Shown: positions 9,902-21,019, counted from the stretch's first letter. The stretch is 64,000 nucleotides of DNA from Bolinopsis microptera (GCF_026151205.1 NC_087082.1:9868901-9932900); one strand, 5' to 3'. The notes: generated by a model from the sequence alone, not told the origin. Translations and numbers: made by a program.

Positions 9902-10570
9902 TACACAATACACAGCCCGCCGCGCAGACAGCCACACATTGCTGAGAGATTCTCAGGTGCAGATGTAAGCACCGCGCGCGAGGTTTGTTATCTTACAATT
10001 ACATGTCACGATATATTATTAATTATCAGAGAATTTTAGAAGCAAAATAATAATTGCATATTGGGAAAATTTCGGTCGTTAACGCAGTACAGGGCGTGGA
10101 CACTGCAATGCTAATAACGGAAAGTTTTGAGGCACGAGTTTCATTCAGCTACCCAATTTATATGTGACATGTACTTGTATTAAATTCAGATAAATGTTAG
10201 TAACAATCGACGCCAACATTGCGCAACTGTAAACTGCAAAATGTTAACGTCGATTATCACTAAATCACATCTCGCAAGTTACTAATTCTTTGCACTATAT
10301 ATGTTACGTCACTATAGCATATGTCATTCATATTGTACGTTATATAAGATAAAAATAAACATTTTATAATTGTTTCAATGTTCAACACTGCTAAAAAACA
10401 AATACCTACTTGCCCATCGATTAAGCAGTCGCCAAAACAAGGCTCAGAGTTAATTTACCTTCACACCTCGTTTTGGAGACTGAAGGATGTCGATAAATAA
10501 ATAATGGATAACATTAATACTGAATATGATGGATAATCAGTAATATCAATAAAATCCACAATCACTAATC
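9902..10570. other. unannotated AT-rich stretch upstream of a possible first exon
   Basis: No repeat family or coding frame is recognised. An 11-bp word CTTGCCCATCG near 10410 is inverted at about 10577 (CGATGGGCAAG), inside the candidate exon that follows. The stretch could contain a promoter; no clear TATA box was identified. Confidence 0.3.
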
Positions 10571-10722
10571 ATGTTTTCGATGGGCAAGCACTCGCAACTG
10601 GATGCTGAAACAAACGGCGCAAGTCTTGCACCGTTCATGCAGCATACGTCGCGAGATATCATGAGCTCCGCTAACTCTGCGATTCTAACGGATGAATTAG
10701 GCTACCCCGACAGAAACACAGG
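10571..10722 (+). CDS. possible first coding exon of a split gene, unrecognised
   Basis: ATG at 10571 opens a frame beginning MFSMGKHSQLDAETNG. The composition is balanced and the reading is codon-like for 50 residues (D, E, S, T and N rich). A strong splice-donor match, ACACAG|GTAACA, falls at 10722/10723. Past it the frame soon ends at a stop (10760-10762), so the donor is the more natural end. The exon ends with one base of a codon (phase 1). I recognise no domain. The exon-like segment at 27611 starts in compatible phase, 17 kb downstream, but that link is speculative. Confidence 0.4.
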
Positions 10723-10762
10723 TAACAGGGGGTTGTGGAAGGACACGAACACTGTTCGTTAA

Positions 10763-11332
10763 CTCGTACCCCGGGTACCCCCTATATAGATCTATGTCCC
10801 GCCGGAGAGAGCCCACCACCAGTCATATCGAAAGCAGCTTTTAATTCTGAATTATAAATATCAGTTATCAGTTATCACGTCGTCATAATAAATAATATAC
10901 ATTACCACTACACACTTGTCACTACACACTTTTATGCACAGTACAACTAAAATATTAACAAGAGACAGAAGAGTTTTACATCGGCTCAGCACCGCAAGGA
11001 CGTTGGCTATACACGTGGTTTATAAATTAGTTTGATTTGGGTACGGTTCGACCAGGAAAGTGGTCGGGATTAGTTCTCATAATGAGTGATCACTGTCGTC
11101 AGATATATTAGAGCGGGAACTCCCCCAGGTTCCGGACGAAACGCGCACAGTATTTAGAGTATCAGCGCGCAATGCTGTGCGCGCGCGTTCCCACATTGTT
11201 TTATCATTCGGCGATCGCGTTCAACGTGACTGGTGAGGAAGTGCTATGTTGTTTACCTAAATTCAAGCATGGTATCCATAGATAAGATTATCAGTCAGTA
11301 AGTGGGAATAACAGGCAAGTATCACTTCTCAC
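10763..11332. other. unannotated; GC-rich GCGCGC patches
   Basis: No coding frame or known repeat is seen. GCGCGC-rich words at about 11165-11190 and a TATATAG word at about 10783 are the only notable features. The 3' untranslated part of the minus-strand CR1-like copy may extend into the right edge. Confidence 0.3.
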
Positions 11333-12643
11333 TCAGAATTCAGTGAAATTTTTGTCACACCAATCAGTTCCATACCTGTTTTGAGCTCTTAGAAGTGACT
11401 GTTTAAGCAAATTCTTGACAGAGCTGCAAGGGGAGGTGAAATTCATCGGCCCAACTTTACGAAATTCGTTCCACAGCCATGCAGATTTGTACATAAATTG
11501 ATTAGTTGGAGAGGGCGTGATTAACAAATTATCTTTCCTGTTTGATAAGCCGAATAGGTAGTATAACGAAATTGGTACTCGTGACTTAATGATCTTAAAC
11601 AATTCTATTAAACAACGGTATCTGTATAGGTTCTCTATAGCAAGTAGTTCGTGTTTTGTGAATAGAGGTTTGGTGGACTCTTTAACATAGAATTCAGATC
11701 CTAGACGTTGAGAATTAATTGGTCTAGCTCTAGCACATGTCTTGAACTTGTCTACATAGGCTTCAAAGTCTCCAAAGAGAATCCTGATACACTTCTTTTG
11801 AGTAATAAATAGCGGTTTCAACTGATTATTGGGAATACCTCCCCAGACAGAAATAGCATAACCTAGGTGTGATTCAAAGAGGGAATGATATATTTGCTTA
11901 TATAGTGATTCTGGCAAGCATTTCTTAATACGGTAGATACGTCCACAAGCACTACTTAGTTTCTTATTGAGAGATAATATGTGTGGTTTCCAGCTCAGTT
12001 TATCATCAATGATTACTCCAAGAAATTTTGTCTGACTTACACGTTTAATTATTTTGTTATTTATGGACAAGTTTTGGCTATCTATATCTGCATTTAATTC
12101 GCTATTATCACGTTTAGAGGGAGAAAAGTACATATAACAACACTTCTTTACATTAATGTGCAGTAGGTTAACTCCCATATACTTGTTTACGGCCTGTAGT
12201 ACTTCATTAGCCAATTCGTATGCTTTATTTTTCGAATCGGCAGCGACAAATATATTAGTATCGTCTGCAAATAAGACAAATTTACCCTTATTAGTTATAC
12301 TGCAAATATCATTGATATACAGTAGGAAAAGTAGAGGTCCTAATACACTACCCTGAGGGACTCCAAATTCGACCGGTAATTCATCAGATTTGGTATCTAG
12401 AACATTTACAAATTGTTTCCTATTAGACAAGTAACTAGAGATAAGATTCAGAGCATTCCCTCTTATACCGTAGTTTTTTAATTTAGTAGTTAGTTTACAG
12501 TGATCTAGAGTGTCAAAGGCTTTTGAGAGATCGATGAAGACCCCTAGGACATGTTGCTTTTTACTAATTAACGATTCTATATGTTCTACAGAGTAGTTCA
12601 TTTTTTGAAGATTTTGAACCAGTGTAGTGGTAGGGATTGCCAA
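11333..12643 (-). pseudogene. CR1-like reverse transcriptase, N-terminally deleted
   Basis: The frame is open for 436 codons from a TTG, but the first 15-18 codons are ORF1 sequence read in another frame. RT homology begins at about VEHIESLISKKQHV. RT motifs follow in order: FIDLSKAFDTLDH (residues 36-48), GVPQGSVLGPLLF (94-106) and the catalytic FADDTNIF (125-132, near 12250-12271). KFLGVIIDDKLSW and the C-terminal thumb/tail region follow, to ...FTEF. The first palm aspartate (FID) and the DD pair are present, but the fingers region and the upstream APE endonuclease are gone, so the element cannot retrotranspose alone. The frame has no internal stop, which suggests a fairly recent insertion or deletion. 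It resembles the RT at 15816-17033 clearly but not closely. Confidence 0.85.
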
Positions 12644-13730
12644 ATGAAATGACAGAGTGACCGTTCTCTGATTCGAAGGAACATGACTGAAGAAAGGCAG
12701 TAATTTTATCAGATTCAGTTGACAGAATGAAATCTGGCTTGATTTCCGTTACAGGCACCTGGTCATGTGCTATATGAGGGGTAGGCTGGTCAGGTTGTAA
12801 GAGAGTATGTGGTGGAGGAGAGTGTTTCTCAGCCACAAGTGGTGCTCTGGATTGAGGAGATGCTTTAAGATCCTGTATTTGACTACCTAAACTGTTAAGT
12901 TGGGTCTGAAAAGTTGTCTCACTTTCGGTTAGTGCCTGGAGCTTGTCTTCGATCCTTTTCATTAGCTCCTCGTTCTTGTGAGATGTTACCTCCGGCTTAT
13001 CACTGATCTTCTGGAGTTGTTCAACCAACTGATGTGTCTGTTTTACCATGTCAGTGATTGAACCATCCTCTGATGCTTTTAGCTTAGCAATTTCACTCAT
13101 ATGTTCCTCTATCTTACTCACTTTGTTTTGGTGATGCTTCAGACCTTCCTCACTGATTAATATATGTTGAACATGTAGCTCGAGGTTCTGTATGGCCAAT
13201 AGTCCATCTTTGAGGTTGTCAAAGTTCACTTTGTTGAGCAGGTCACCAAATGATGCCATTTGTTCCAGCTTCTCACTTGCTATTCCTATTTCATGAACAC
13301 TGTTGGCTTGCTGGATCGTGAGTGTGTTTCTACAGACATGGCAGAGGTCGAGGTCATGATTTATGGTTGGTATTGGTGCTACATAGCAGAATGGGCATAG
13401 ATATTCTACCAGTTTGTTGATTTGGGACTGTCCCATGCCCTTCATGCTTACACAATCCACATGCCAGAACTGGTGACATTTTGAACAGTCAATCTTCCAT
13501 GCATCCGAAGAATTGCCACAAGGGCATTGTTCTAGGTCTCTGTGGTTGGTGAGCAGGGCAGGGGTATCTCCAGCTGGAATCGCATTTAAGGCAGTCTGCA
13601 GCACATCTACGTCCTTTTTCAGAGATGACTTCTTGGCTGTTTTCCTGTCTTTTGTGTCTGTAGGGGTGTTTGCGCCTGAATTTCGCCTGTTACCAGGGGG
13701 TTTGATGCCAGCAGTCTTTTGACCTGACAT
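12564..13730 (-). CDS. CR1-like ORF1 protein with PHD finger (C-terminally truncated)
   Basis: The 388-residue frame opens with ATG (MSGQKTAGIK). Residues 1-60 are basic and low complexity. Residues 69-115 have PHD-type zinc ligands: C69, C71, C82, C85, H90, C93, C112 and C115. The core reads CHQFWHVDC and then LCPFCYV. A further CHVC pair follows at about 130-133. Residues 150-300 are rich in heptad-like L, E, K and Q and probably form a coiled coil. In this family ORF1 normally continues into an SGNH esterase. Here the frame leaves homology after YHYTGSKSS (about residue 372) and ends 16 residues later, at the deletion joint to the RT. The N-terminal two thirds are intact, so the protein could still be made. 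Its role in live elements is RNP formation or nucleic-acid binding (inference from the family). Confidence 0.85.
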   Translation of the reverse strand: MSGQKTAGIKPPGNRRNSGANTPTDTKDRKTAKKSSLKKDVDVLQTALNAIPAGDTPALLTNHRDLEQCPCGNSSDAWKIDCSKCHQFWHVDCVSMKGMGQSQINKLVEYLCPFCYVAPIPTINHDLDLCHVCRNTLTIQQANSVHEIGIASEKLEQMASFGDLLNKVNFDNLKDGLLAIQNLELHVQHILISEEGLKHHQNKVSKIEEHMSEIAKLKASEDGSITDMVKQTHQLVEQLQKISDKPEVTSHKNEELMKRIEDKLQALTESETTFQTQLNSLGSQIQDLKASPQSRAPLVAEKHSPPPHTLLQPDQPTPHIAHDQVPVTEIKPDFILSTESDKITAFLQSCSFESENGHSVISFGNPYHYTGSKSSKNELLCRTYRIVN

Positions 13731-13885
13731 GATGAGATAAGATCTTCAAGTGAGTCGGACAGCAAAGACACAAGAATCGCAGCAATAAATCAACAAGAAA
13801 ACTTACAAACTCCCCTTTGGGGGCGTTAAATCATTCTATCCCTGAACTCAAATTATTTGTTATACAGCAGCGCCGAAAGTATTAG

Positions 13886-14535
13886 GTGGGATCATTTTAG
13901 ATTATATTGGGCTGACACAGCTGCTGCAAGGTTAACATCGTGGTCCAAAGCCTGGAGTGTGACACAACAATTTGCGTTATGTAAGATATACAGAATATAA
14001 ATTATTGGTTCTCGGATGTAGCGCGGCGTTATTTATAAAAGCTAATGCTATAATTTCATATAATTGTAAACAGAATTCATGATAGCATTAACTTTTTGGT
14101 GGAGATTCTGGACAGATTTGTCGACTACAAACATATTGGTGTCATCAGTGAAAAGTATGAATTATAAAGAATGTATAGTATACGTTTTTTAATGTCAAAA
14201 ACTATGTTTGTATGTTTTACGTTTTGTATCACAAAGATTTTATGATGCTGCATTTGTCAGTTAAAAATACTTTCTAGAAGTAAAGTTCTTAGTGGAAAAA
14301 TCTTATTGACAATGCTAAGGTACATTTATAACCTTTAAGAAGTAACAATAAACATGTTATTAAAAAGAAGCTAATTCTGCATCTTGAATCCAACAAATCA
14401 ATCTGTGACAACCTTAAGATCTGGTAACCCAGCACCACTACCACCACCACCACCACCATTACCACTTTGATGATGTTACTGACTCGAGTGTCAATCACCA
14501 GGGCACTGCAGTTTTTCACTTAATAAGTTCTATAG
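13886..14535. other. unannotated AT-rich stretch with RT relic and CCA microsatellite
   Basis: Apart from the RT relic at 14086-14163 and a (CCA)n/(ACC)n tract at about 14428-14463, nothing is recognised. Confidence 0.35.
14086..14163 (-). pseudogene. reverse transcriptase relic around the FxDD box
   Basis: Read on the minus strand, this segment gives ILFTDDTNMFVVDKS followed by QNLHQKVN. That is the FADDTNIF catalytic region of a CR1/Jockey-type RT with A changed to T. Flanking sequence has no further recognisable RT. It is a short fossil of an element related to the two neighbouring RTs but not identical to them. Confidence 0.55.
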
Positions 14536-14719
14536 CAGTGGCGTAACGAAGGGCCCCGCTGACCCTGCTGTCGTTTGTATGTGGTACAATTTTGAAAAAC
14601 TTAACGAGGTACTAGCAAAACTCCACGTTTTGCTCTAGAAACACACCTTTTCAGATATTTTACCGGCATATCCTCAAAAATCACCTAATTTGTCCAAAAC
14701 AGGTAACGTTGCGCCAATG
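14536..14719 (-). mobile_element. hAT-like MITE, 184-bp diverged copy
   Basis: Begins CAGTGGCGTAACG and ends with a decayed inverse, AACGTTGCGCCAATG. The interior matches the reverse complement of the 286-bp element at 20643-20928, for example ACCGGCATATCCTC against ACCGGCGTATCCTC. The flanks TTCTATAG and TTTTATAC agree at 6 of 8 positions and may be an aged 8-bp target duplication. The copy lacks the repeated GGCGCC-rich end of the longer copy. Confidence 0.75.
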
Positions 14720-15214
14720 TTTTATACCAGGACACTTCAATATAAACAAACTTCAAATAATGTTTCATTTTATGCTACTGTTAAAAAAGTTGTTACACAA
14801 TAACAGTTTAATTCTGTACGTCGCAACATAGGGAAAGAGATTAAAATATAAATGATGAACGTCATATAAGATATAATATGTGTCTGTCCTTTTTCAACAG
14901 TTGGTAAAAATTCGTTAACCGTTGATCATTTTTCCCTTGCTCCTTTTTGTCAGATATTTCCCTGTCCTACATCGTAGGGCGGGATGGTGGAATTTAAAGT
15001 AGAGCACTTGTGCATACATAACGAAAACGGTGGTCGTACCATCAACGTTAAGTTAAAGAAGGCGCTCGATTCTGATTTCATGATTCATATTACTGTATGA
15101 GTATGCGCGGCACAGCCAAATAATGTAAAAAGCGTGATTTCGACATCAAAGACAACTGCAACTGCCCGTTTTTATTTCAATTATAAGAAACAACTAATAT
15201 GTTATTATGTTACA
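14720..15214. other. unannotated stretch
   Basis: AT-rich, with no coding frame or recognised repeat. Confidence 0.3.
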
Positions 15215-15294
15215 TGGGGACCTCAGGCTGTTATGTTTATAAACATAATATAATAGAGATTCGGCGGAATGACAGGCTGAGCGCGACCCAGTAA
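15215..15294 (+). repeat. dispersed 80-bp repeat, uninterrupted copy
   Basis: Runs from TGGGGACCTCAGGCT through ATAGAGATTCGG and GAATGACAGGCTGAGCGCG to CCCAGTAA. The same text occurs at 19223-19417, where an 85-bp insertion splits it. This copy shows the empty site. Confidence 0.85.
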
Positions 15295-15772
15295 TTGTAT
15301 GTTTACAACCTACCAGGACGCGCGCCGAGTTGGACTCGTCGCGACGGTCCTATCTAATATATGGAACAAATATTTTACGAGTATCACCCGTTAACACAGT
15401 AACTAATATGTAAATTAAATGTGAATGGCAACGAGAATATGGTATTAAGCGCAATGGTGGCAATGCACTACTGGGCCGTGCTCCGCGCATAAAATAATTA
15501 TTTTCGCAAATTTGATATATATTAAATAAAATTATATGTTACTCAGAGATCATAATCATTTTATAAATACAAAATATATGACATGTTTGTCATTTGTTAC
15601 TAATTGCATTGCATTGGATTTATTGACAATGCCTATACTAATTTATTCTTGCAGGTTGCAGCTCCGCTACCAAAGCGAAACAATATAAATGATGATTATT
15701 CGCGCGGCTCGTCGAAGCAGAAACATTTTTATTTAAGCATTCTATTATAAATTATCTATTACATATATATTG

Positions 15773-15778
<6 letters not shown>

Positions 15779-15815
<37 letters not shown>
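15779..15815. repeat. (TA)n microsatellite
   Basis: About 37 bp of uninterrupted TA directly abut the start of RT homology at 15816. The breakpoint of the RT fragment therefore lies in, or was replaced by, a microsatellite. Confidence 0.95.
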
Positions 15816-15818
<3 letters not shown>

Positions 15819-17033
15819 AAAGCGTTTGACACGATCTCACATGAAAAACTACTTAATAAACTAGACAACTATGGAATACGTGGAAACGCCAATAGACTCA
15901 TCGCTAGTTATCTCTCTAATAGATATCAATATGTCTCTGTACTGGGCGAAGAGTCTGACAAGCTGCCTGTTCTCTTTGGAGTTCCTCAAGGCTCTTGTCT
16001 CGGACCCTTGCTATTTATAATATATGTTAACGACTTATTTAGAACAACTGATCTGGGCAAGTTCATACTATTTGCAGATGACACAAACATATTCGTAGTA
16101 GATGAATGTAGAAAAAAACTGTATGCAAGAGCAAACGAAATTTTCCGTTTGTTACACCAGTACATGAAATGCAATCTATTACATATAAATATAAAGAAAT
16201 GCTGCTACATTCACTTCAATCCGTCACGTACAGCTACTGATAATGAGGCAGATAACGAATCAGAATATATACTAACTCTAAATAATACGGTAATAAAGCA
16301 AGTTAAAGAGACCAAGTTTTTAGGTGTTATTATTGACGAAAAGCTAAAATGGGATGTTCAAATAAGAGCCCTCAACTCGAAACTTAGGTGTGAGATCGGA
16401 AGACTCAGTAGAATACGACACGTTATCCCGAAAAAACACCATAAAGAATTGTACCACACGTTATTTGAGTCACACCTAAGATTTGGAATATCGGTATGGG
16501 GTGGGTCGAGTAATAATATGCTTCAACCTATCTTCATCACTCAGAAAAAATGTATCAGAATACTATTTGGTGACCTTGAAGCATATCTAGATAAATTTAG
16601 AACATGTGCCAGAACACGTTGTATAGATGAACAAATCCTAGGAAGAGAATTCTTTGAAAAAGAGCATACAAAGCCGTTGTTTAACAAGAACGGCCTTCTT
16701 ACCGTCCACAACCTGTACAAATACACATGTCTATTAGAACTGTTCAAAATTGTCAGATTAGAATCTCCAATCTCACTCCTATCTTTACTCCACAGATCAC
16801 CATCACAAAGACGTTCAGACCAGTTCATCACCCCAAACCCATCCTCCTCTTTCATTTATCAATCAACAAAAATGTGGAACGACTGTCGAAAAATTGACAG
16901 TATGATAAGCTTTACTAAGTCAACGAACTTAGTTAAAGTAACACTGAAAAGTGAGCTACTCAAGATACAGTCCAGGTACGAAGATTTAGAATGGACAGAA
17001 TTAAACTTCGATAAGAATGAGCTTGTATTTTAA
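15816..17033 (+). pseudogene. CR1-like reverse transcriptase fragment
   Basis: The frame is open for 405 codons from the end of the (TA)n tract, with homology starting inside the RT at SKAFDTISHEKL. GVPQGSCLGPLLF is at about 15978-16016, the catalytic FADDTNIF at 16071-16094, then KFLGVIIDEKLKW and an intact C-terminal part ending ELVF-stop. Everything N-terminal to the KAFD motif is absent, so this is a dead 3' fragment, although the remaining frame has no stop. It shares family and domain order with the minus-strand RT at 11333-12600 but differs enough to be another subfamily. The 3' end of the element is not evident. Confidence 0.85.
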
Positions 17034-17608
17034 AACAGAGTCCTTTGACTTTATTATTTTGAAATTGAAGAATCGTCTGGCCATAACTCATTTCGTTCGC
17101 ATTACAGATTCACATTCACTTTCATTTTCACTATCACGCACAGTACAGGGTCATACCTCAATACCAAATTATTATAGGGCACAAGAACAAATTTGTTTAC
17201 AATTATCAAAATTTGTTGAGCCCAGCAGCTTACTTCCTATCCTCTCTTCCCCCGTCGTCTGGAGCGTGTGATTTTTGTTGATATCCGAGCTCTTGTTTTT
17301 ATCTTTTGGTTAACTTTCTGTGATTGGACTCGGTATTTTCGTCCCCGCCGAGTGGGACGATGCTTGCTCGCCAGTTAAGCTATACTTTAGATGACACTAA
17401 TTTCTACAAACCACAAAATATTAAATATAAAATGTGTCCAGTATGGCGCAAATGCATCATTTGATAATTTCTCGACGCTGTCGTCGGGGTGAGAGTTATC
17501 TGAACCAACTGCATGCCCCTACGATTGCGTCACCACTGGTGAGCAAGCATTTGTTTGTTGTTTAGTTGTGTTGGAAGGGAACATTACTTGATTAATTCAT
17601 CCATTAGG
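17034..17608. other. probable 3' flank of RT fragment, otherwise unannotated
   Basis: No repeat boundary or gene is recognised. Part is likely the retrotransposon 3' untranslated region. Confidence 0.3.
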
Positions 17609-17817
17609 ATTTTAATAACGATGAGCTAAGATATACCGTTCATCTTAGACTATTGGATCAATCTTATTATATGATTAGATTTTATAAACGAACCTGGCAT
17701 ACAAAAGATTGTAATGCGGAGGTTGGCTGGCTCTTCTATAATAAATACGACACTCCAACTTACAGAATGCTTGCTAGAGATAAAACAAAATATTATCAGA
17801 CTATACATGCAGCATGA
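17609..17817 (+). other. possible terminal exon, unrecognised
   Basis: After the acceptor-like CATCCATTAG|, a frame is open for about 68 codons and ends at TGA near 17815. It reads LRYTVHLRLLDQSYY and later GWLFYNKYDTPTYRML. The amino-acid mix looks protein-like, with aromatic and charged residues and no repeats. The upstream in-frame stop lies just before the AG, so the segment needs splicing to be coding. No domain is recognised. A chance ORF is possible. Confidence 0.3.
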
Positions 17818-19222
17818 GTAACTGGTGGATAAGCCTTCGGTAAAAACGGATCCGGAAAAGTCAATGCGGCACTCGGGTCCTTGGTATTGTCGTCGGTATA
17901 TTGTCCATTATTTACGTTCTGCTTTCATAGTTCAAACAATAGTGAGCTCTAAATATACAGCTTTAAACCGATTAAGTATGAATGAATGAAATACATGACA
18001 ATCCGCACTCCTATAATTCAAAAGCATGAGTAACTCGTAGTGATGTACGATTTCTAGAAAGTTTAAATTAAATTTGGCGCTCACAGGTCCTCGTGATCAT
18101 GTGATCGCCGCATAATGTTCTGTAAATGCGCAGGGCACCTTCAAGCTTAAATTATTCACCATACTGAGGCAGTCAACCAACGCGCGGCTTTATTTTTATG
18201 ATATGATATGTTTTGATTGTTATTAATAAATACCAAAATTTAAATTTGTTTTACTAAAAATTTGTTTTACTATAATATATATTATGAAAGAGCTGGTGAC
18301 CTAGTGAAAGTGCTGGTGACGATGAGAAAGACCATAAACCAGGGATTCCTTCGGGAGCATGTAAGATTATATCCAAAGTTTGTTCGCCAATGGGGTGTGT
18401 CTGGGTGTCAAAGATCTTCAAGGTGGGTGCTACTTGTGATGAACTCTAGAAGGATGGGATGGTAATATACGGTCTGGCCGTCTGGAAGCCCATAGAATTC
18501 CAGTTCAGAAACCGAGTAAGGAGGTGCGGCTACTGATGAGAAGCCTCCTTAAAGTTTATTTGGGTTAGAAACGACATCTGGGTCCCTACCCTCGCACAAG
18601 ATTATTCTCAATTTTCTTGTTGTGTCCACAATTATTATATATATTGTATTATAAATTAAAGCGCAATTATGAGTTAGATGTCTAAAATTAAAATGATCAA
18701 ATTGCAAATATAATTGCATAAATTACTGAATATAGCATAGCTAGCGAAATCAGAAATGCAAATGAGTTTTTGTATAATTGTTTTAATTTAAATTTTATTA
18801 TTCCATTTATGAATTGGTTGATTTACCACGATCCTGGATTTATTTTCAACTAATTTAAAATTGCATTTATAAAAGCCGCACGCTATTTCTCCCGCGAAAA
18901 GACATCCAATTTGATACGTATGAAATAATTCTATAACTTGCTTTATTTTGTGCTGCGTTATCGTATATGGACTAAAATTAAACGGGTACATATATATATT
19001 AAAAAGGTTTGATTAATAAAGTTTGAAAAAAGTTCTATAAGTTATTTCAATGCACACAATAAAGTGCGCTTTCATAAAATTGCATTGCAGTTTTAATGCG
19101 AATGTTAATAAATTTAATTTTTCAAAAAGCATTTTATTAAAAAAAATATTTGAATTTTATTACAAATAATATTGTACCTGATACCGTAACATGACAAGCG
19201 TGGGTCCAAAGATCGCGTTACC
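17818..19222. other. unannotated AT-rich stretch
   Basis: A two-copy TTTGTTTTACTAAAAA repeat lies at 18246-18274. A short frame at about 18283-18360 (ERAGDLVKVLVTMRKT) ends near GAGCAT|GTAAGA and could be an exon, but I see no convincing acceptor. Nothing else is recognised. Confidence 0.3.
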
Positions 19223-19417
19223 TGGGGACCTCAGGCTATTATGTTCATAAACATAATATATTGTGTTCATAAGCATAAACGAATAGAGATTCGGTTGCTA
19301 CACGTTGTATACCTCTCGTGCACGCGAAGCGTGCACGCCGGCCGGCCGCGCGATCAAAAGGGGTTGCAGCGTGTGTCAAAGATTCGGCGGAATGACAGGC
19401 TGAGCGCGGCCCAGTAA
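19223..19417 (+). repeat. dispersed repeat, copy interrupted by an 85-bp insertion
   Basis: Same sequence as 15215-15294, but split after ATAGAGATTCGG. Left and right parts together reproduce the empty site once the insertion and one AGATTCGG are removed. Confidence 0.85.
19295..19379. mobile_element. 85-bp hAT-like micro-insertion
   Basis: Flanked by AGATTCGG at 19287-19294 and 19380-19387, an 8-bp target duplication. The ends TTGCTACACGTTG and (inverted) TTGACACACGCTG are imperfect TIRs matching at about 10 of 13 positions. The core is a near-perfect hairpin, CGTGCACGCGAAGCGTGCACG without its last base, followed by GCCGGCCGGCCGCGCG. The empty site is present at 15215. An 8-bp duplication is typical of hAT-type insertion. 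There is no coding capacity. Confidence 0.8.
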
Positions 19418-20634
19418 AGAATGCGACGCTATATTACTGAGATACGCTTCACCCATTGCCAAGGCCAACATAGCCAAGAAATGCATTTGTGGCAAAAATA
19501 ACACCTACAACCTCATTCTCATTTGCAAGAAAGGAGGCTTTGTCAACAGCAGATACAACCGCGACTCAGAAACACCATTGCAAGCATTCTTTAAAAAAAT
19601 CTGTAATGAGGTTAAAGAAAGAAAATTTTGTATTTACCACAAAACAACCAATACATAATGTTATATTCATAAATAAATTCAAATGTTGTTGTAGAGCCCA
19701 CACTCCAGCCATGCACTGGAGAAAGCCTTTGCCCTGGTACCATTCTGGATGATGGGGAAGGCTTGACATTTTAGCAAGAGGCCTGTGGTGGAGATGTCAT
19801 TTTTTAATATCAGGGTTTCACACCCCGGAGCCGAATCCAACGCTAATCACAACACCCCAGCAAAGATGTACAATGAGCATGAGAGAGAAAGAGACCGCTG
19901 TGGATACAAGGATACAAGGATACAAGGATACAAAAGTGATAATTAATTTATTATTGAGCATTATTGAGTACACAATAGTTGTAATTCTGAAATAATTTAA
20001 GTTACACAATTCTAATTATTTACAAATGTGTAGGGATAATTTAGAAATGTTATATAATGCTAGTTTTTTAAAAGATAAAAAAATCGAGTTTATTTATCCT
20101 GAAATAACCTAAAGGGGGATGTCGTTAGATAACAGTATATAGAATAGGCTGACAGTATGGTTCAATTTTATTTAAAAAATTTTTTGATTTTGGTAAATGT
20201 GTGCTGACTCCACCACCTATGTATTTAACCTAATATTTAGTGTATTACAGGTAGACATTGACTTAGGTAGGTATTTTTTCTCTTAGGTAGATATTAAGAA
20301 TTTGGTAGATTTATTAATTGTATGACTATTTCCATTATTGAGACGTTTTTAATATTTAATTTAAGAAGATTTTTGAAATTTTTATAGGACTGGTTCACAG
20401 TGTGAACAGATTCCAGATTTATATATCTTTAAAATGATATTTAATAAATGATTAAAAGAACCAATTTTAAAGTTGCCATACTAAAACCTTTAGGTCCAAA
20501 AATATACCCATTATGCTCACTTAAAAACAACTCTAAATCAGTAGGCTGTCACTCTATGAATGCACCACACCGCTACCTCCACTGCACTAAAAGTTATACA
20601 GTAAATTATACAATCCTAATTTTGTATCGTGATG
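19418..20634. other. unannotated AT-rich stretch
   Basis: Contains the second copy of the AT-rich repeat seen at 8270-8350 (about 19620-19690) and a (GGATACAA)4 microsatellite (19902-19933). No credible gene. Confidence 0.35.
19902..19933 (+). repeat. (GGATACAA)4 microsatellite
   Basis: Four perfect 8-bp units. Confidence 0.95.
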
Positions 20635-20642
20635 GAGACCGG

Positions 20643-20928
20643 CAGTGGCGTAACGTTGCCTGTTGGCGCCCCCTGCCGAAAAGGCGCCCCTGTTGGCGCC
20701 CCCTCCCCTTTTGGTGCCCCTCCCTAAAATTGAACAAATTAGGTGATGTTAGAGGATACGCCGGTAAAAATCTCTAAAAAAGTGTGTATCTAGAGCAAAA
20801 CGCGCAGTTTTGCTAGTACTTTAGTTAAGTTTTCGAAATTGTCCCACATTCAAACAACGATTTGGCGCCCCCCTAAGACGGCGCCCACCTGCACAGCGGG
20901 GTCAGCGGGGCCCTTCGTTACGCCACTG
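20643..20928 (+). mobile_element. hAT-like MITE, 286-bp copy with perfect 8-bp target duplication
   Basis: Begins CAGTGGCGTAACG and ends with its exact inverse, CGTTACGCCACTG. GAGACCGG flanks both ends (20635-20642 and 20929-20936). The interior has repeated GGCGCCCC words near both ends and a central AT-rich part. It is the longest of three family members in the window (also 14536 and 28122). An 8-bp duplication with CAGTGGCG-type termini fits hAT. No transposase. Confidence 0.9.
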
Positions 20929-21019
20929 GAGACCGGTGTCCATACAAAACATTTACTAGGTTGCCGTTTGGTGTGAGCAATAGCGAACAGCACGCACACT
21001 CCTTTGCCCCGTCAACCTA

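Larger units (their letters stand above)
11300..13885 (-). mobile_element. CR1-like non-LTR retrotransposon, internally deleted
   Basis: On the minus strand, a PHD-finger ORF1 (13730-12564) runs straight into the back half of a reverse transcriptase (about 12600-11333). The ORF1 esterase, the whole endonuclease and the front of the RT are missing, which is typical of an internal deletion rather than 5' truncation. The 5' untranslated part (13731 to about 13885) matches, in reverse complement, the region upstream of the ORF1 pseudogene at 23.4 kb. The shared text includes AACAAATAATTTGAGTTCAG. The CR1 clade with PHD and esterase domains in ORF1 is known from animals. The exact 3' end was not located. 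Confidence 0.85.

Noticed and set aside
12156-12356. Plus-strand ORF opposite the RT
   Set aside because: Shadow of the minus-strand reverse transcriptase.
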